A stretch of 25,165 nt of DNA from Prevotella sp. (GTDB taxonomy: Bacteria; Bacteroidota; Bacteroidia; Bacteroidales; Bacteroidaceae): positions 1-25,165 of the forward strand of contig JAFRMM010000164.1 of assembly GCA_017430675.1 (NCBI GenBank). The letters run 5' to 3'. Under the pieces are notes generated by a model, which did no database searches, was not told the origin of the DNA, and saw only the letters and a list, made by a program, of their open reading frames with translations. Shown in pieces: positions 23,590-25,165 of the stretch. Each line of letters opens with the position of its first letter. Within the stretch, counting starts at the first letter, position 1. The translations under genes and the position numbers were made by a program.

Positions 23590-23991
23590 TTATAGTTTTT
23601 TTGCCTCTTTCTCCAACTCACGGCTGATTCTGTGTGTAGAATAGAGTTGCAGAATAGCGGCAATCAACAGGATAATCACCCATTTGTTATACACATATTC
23701 TATATATGTAATATAGTCAAGCCCGAGGAAATTTCCGGTATTGGCTATCATCAACAGGGCAGACAGCAGAAAGAGGAAATCGCTCAGGAGCATCATCCTG
23801 CGCAGACGGCGGATGACAAAATTCGCACCCTCATAACGCTGGAGGAACTGCATGGCCACAAAGCCGAGTACTCCCACGGCAAAAATATATGGCGCAGCCT
23901 TCCACGCCAGCATGCTCGTCCCCGCCCCGACAGCCATCAGCAGGGCACCAAGCAGATAGATGGCCGTCTGGACTTTATTCAACTGCCTCAT
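23590..23991 (-). CDS. Small four-helix membrane protein, unknown family
   Basis: The 133-residue protein has four likely membrane helices at about 8-28, 33-50, 67-85 and 102-118. Short basic linkers separate them (QRYEGANFVIRRLRRMM), and the C-terminus is charged (RISRELEKEAKKL). I do not recognise a characterised family. Its start overlaps the end of the DivIC/FtsB-like gene by 17 nt, so the two are translationally coupled, and a terminator follows. Coupling to a divisome protein suggests an envelope or division role, but this rests on gene order alone. Confidence 0.75.
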   Translation of the reverse strand: MRQLNKVQTAIYLLGALLMAVGAGTSMLAWKAAPYIFAVGVLGFVAMQFLQRYEGANFVIRRLRRMMLLSDFLFLLSALLMIANTGNFLGLDYITYIEYVYNKWVIILLIAAILQLYSTHRISRELEKEAKKL

Positions 23992-24334
23992 GGTTCACAA
24001 TAGGTTTGGGAGCACGGTCATCATCACTGAGGATGAAGATATCCTCATCATCGGCCTTCATGAAATAGCGCTCCCGTGCAATCTTCTCCATCGCCTTGGG
24101 ATTCTTGTCGAGTTCCCTGATCTGTGCCTGGTCGCGCTGGAACTCGGCATTGTACCTCTTTGTCTCCTCAGACAGTTCACTGATACGCTGCATGTTCTTC
24201 ACATGACTCCAGACACTGTTCTCGTCGAGGAACCCGACAATCAGTACGCCGGCGATGATGACCACGGCATACTTCAGGAACATCGACCGCCACACGCGGA
24301 GCATGAACGACTTGATATTTGACAATACTCTCAT
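23975..24334 (-). CDS. DivIC/FtsB-family septum formation protein
   Basis: The 119-residue product has one transmembrane helix (about 20-36), then a coiled-coil region (about 44-75, SELSEETKRYNAEFQRDQAQ) and the DivIC hallmark MEKIARERYFMKADDEDIF (about 82-100). A short acidic tail follows. FtsB/DivIC proteins join FtsL and FtsQ/DivIB in the divisome and help activate septal peptidoglycan synthesis. The frame extends to 24373, but the -7 element at 24352-24360 lies between, so I chose 24334. Divergent from dnaX. Confidence 0.83.
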   Translation of the reverse strand: MRVLSNIKSFMLRVWRSMFLKYAVVIIAGVLIVGFLDENSVWSHVKNMQRISELSEETKRYNAEFQRDQAQIRELDKNPKAMEKIARERYFMKADDEDIFILSDDDRAPKPIVNHEAVE

Positions 24335-24350
24335 AATTCCGTAATTTGTC

Positions 24351-24414
24351 TGCAAAGATACGAAATATTTCATAATTCATCATTCATAATTCATATTATT
24401 TTCGTATCTTTGCA
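24351..24414. promoter_or_regulatory. Symmetric divergent promoters, divIC-like gene and dnaX
   Basis: TGCAAAGATACGAAA at 24351-24365 and TTTCGTATCTTTGCA at 24400-24414 are perfect 15-bp inverted copies. Each contains a TATCTTTGC -7 element pointing outward. The 34 nt between them is a low-complexity repeat of TTCATAATTCAT words with no good -33. Confidence 0.6.
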
Positions 24415-24435
24415 GAAAAATTTATCAAAACAAAT

Positions 24436-25165
24436 ATGGAATATATCGTTTCAGCCAGGAAATACCGTCCGATGACCTTTGACACCGTCGTAGGCCAGGC
24501 GGCTCTGACCACCACGCTGAAGAATGCCGTGAAGAGCGGGAAACTGGCACATGCCTACCTGTTCTGCGGTCCCAGAGGTGTGGGCAAGACCACCTGCGCA
24601 CGCATCTTCGCCAAGGCCATCAACTGCCAGAACCCGACGGCAGACGGCGAAGCCTGTAATGAGTGTGAGAGTTGCCTGTCGTTCAACGAGCAGCGATCCC
24701 TGAACATCTTCGAACTCGATGCCGCCTCGAACAACTCCGTGGAGCATATCAAGACCCTGATGGAGCAGACGCGCATCCCACCGCAGTTAGGCAAATACAA
24801 GGTGTTCATTATCGACGAGGTGCACATGCTCTCCACATCTGCCTTCAACGCCTTCCTGAAGACCCTGGAGGAGCCGCCCGCACACGTTATCTTCATCCTC
24901 GCCACGACGGAGAAGCACAAGATCCTGCCTACCATCCTCAGCCGTTGCCAGATCTACGACTTCGAGCGTATGACCGTCCGCAACACGGTAGATCACCTGA
25001 AGCATGTGGCAGAACAGGAAGGCATCACCTACGAAGAGCCGGCGCTCGCCGTCATTGCCGAGAAGGCCGACGGTGGCATGCGCGATGCCCTCGCCATCTT
25101 CGACCAGGCCGCCTCGGTCTGTCAGGGGAATATCACCTACGAAAAGGTGATCGAAGACCTGAACG
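24436..25165 (+). CDS. dnaX: DNA polymerase III subunit gamma/tau, 5' part
   Basis: The first 243 codons are present and the gene continues beyond the window. The protein starts MEYIVSARKYRPMTFDTVVG, the usual clamp-loader opening. Walker A is GPRGVGKT (45-52). A four-cysteine zinc module follows (C64, C74, C77, C80). Walker B is IIDEVH (125-130), the sensor region is ATTEKHKILPTILSRC, and the SRC motif (169-171) is present. DnaX loads the sliding clamp and organises the replisome. No stop or frameshift appears in the visible part. The start follows an AT-rich leader with no Shine-Dalgarno. The tau-specific C-terminus and any programmed frameshift site lie outside. Confidence 0.93.
   Translation, partial: MEYIVSARKYRPMTFDTVVGQAALTTTLKNAVKSGKLAHAYLFCGPRGVGKTTCARIFAKAINCQNPTADGEACNECESCLSFNEQRSLNIFELDAASNNSVEHIKTLMEQTRIPPQLGKYKVFIIDEVHMLSTSAFNAFLKTLEEPPAHVIFILATTEKHKILPTILSRCQIYDFERMTVRNTVDHLKHVAEQEGITYEEPALAVIAEKADGGMRDALAIFDQAASVCQGNITYEKVIEDLN

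Overview
The window is a chromosomal segment of a Bacteroidota member, most likely a Prevotella-like Bacteroidales. The signs are promoters of the TTTG-N19/20-TAnnTTTG type, starts that mostly lack a Shine-Dalgarno sequence, and many Bacteroidales-type gene families (lipoprotein-type TamL beside TamB, DUF4890-, DUF4827-, DUF4369-, DUF2490- and DUF4956-like proteins). All identifications come from reading motifs and gene order. No database search was run.

Layout. Positions 1-1400 hold no intact gene: AT-rich DNA with an orphan promoter, two adjacent 33-nt tandem duplications, two short coding remnants and large inverted repeats. A small secreted DUF4890/Spy-like protein follows (1401-1859), then a 490-nt intergenic stretch with two 49-nt palindromic elements of equal length. 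Next come tamB and tamL (2350-9484), overlapping by 14 nt, for outer-membrane and envelope assembly. A sugar-nucleotidyltransferase-like gene and an NrnA-type DHH phosphoesterase abut each other (9571-11547). They are followed by a DUF4827-like lipoprotein and a GlmM-type phosphohexomutase (11641-13690), which end at a strong bidirectional terminator.

On the minus strand, a promoter at 15982-16013 drives a three-gene unit: a VTC-type polyphosphate polymerase, a DUF4956 membrane protein and a DUF2490 beta-barrel-like protein (15960 down to 13724). This is the least characterised gene set in the window. Exodeoxyribonuclease III (16790-16041, minus) is divergent from a two-gene heterodimeric ABC exporter (16901-20523, plus). 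Convergent to the exporter is a minus-strand operon with 4-nt overlaps: a DUF4369-like lipoprotein, dihydroorotase, and a MetH reactivation-domain gene that appears frameshifted by a short repeat. The window ends with a DivIC/FtsB-like gene overlapping a small four-helix membrane protein (minus), divergent from the 5' part of dnaX, which runs off the edge.

A recurring theme is short low-complexity repeat DNA (CTCACCTCT-, TCAATTGTCAATT-, TTCATAATTCAT- and TGTTCAATG-like). It occurs between genes and also inside two coding sequences, in frame in one and frame-breaking in the other.
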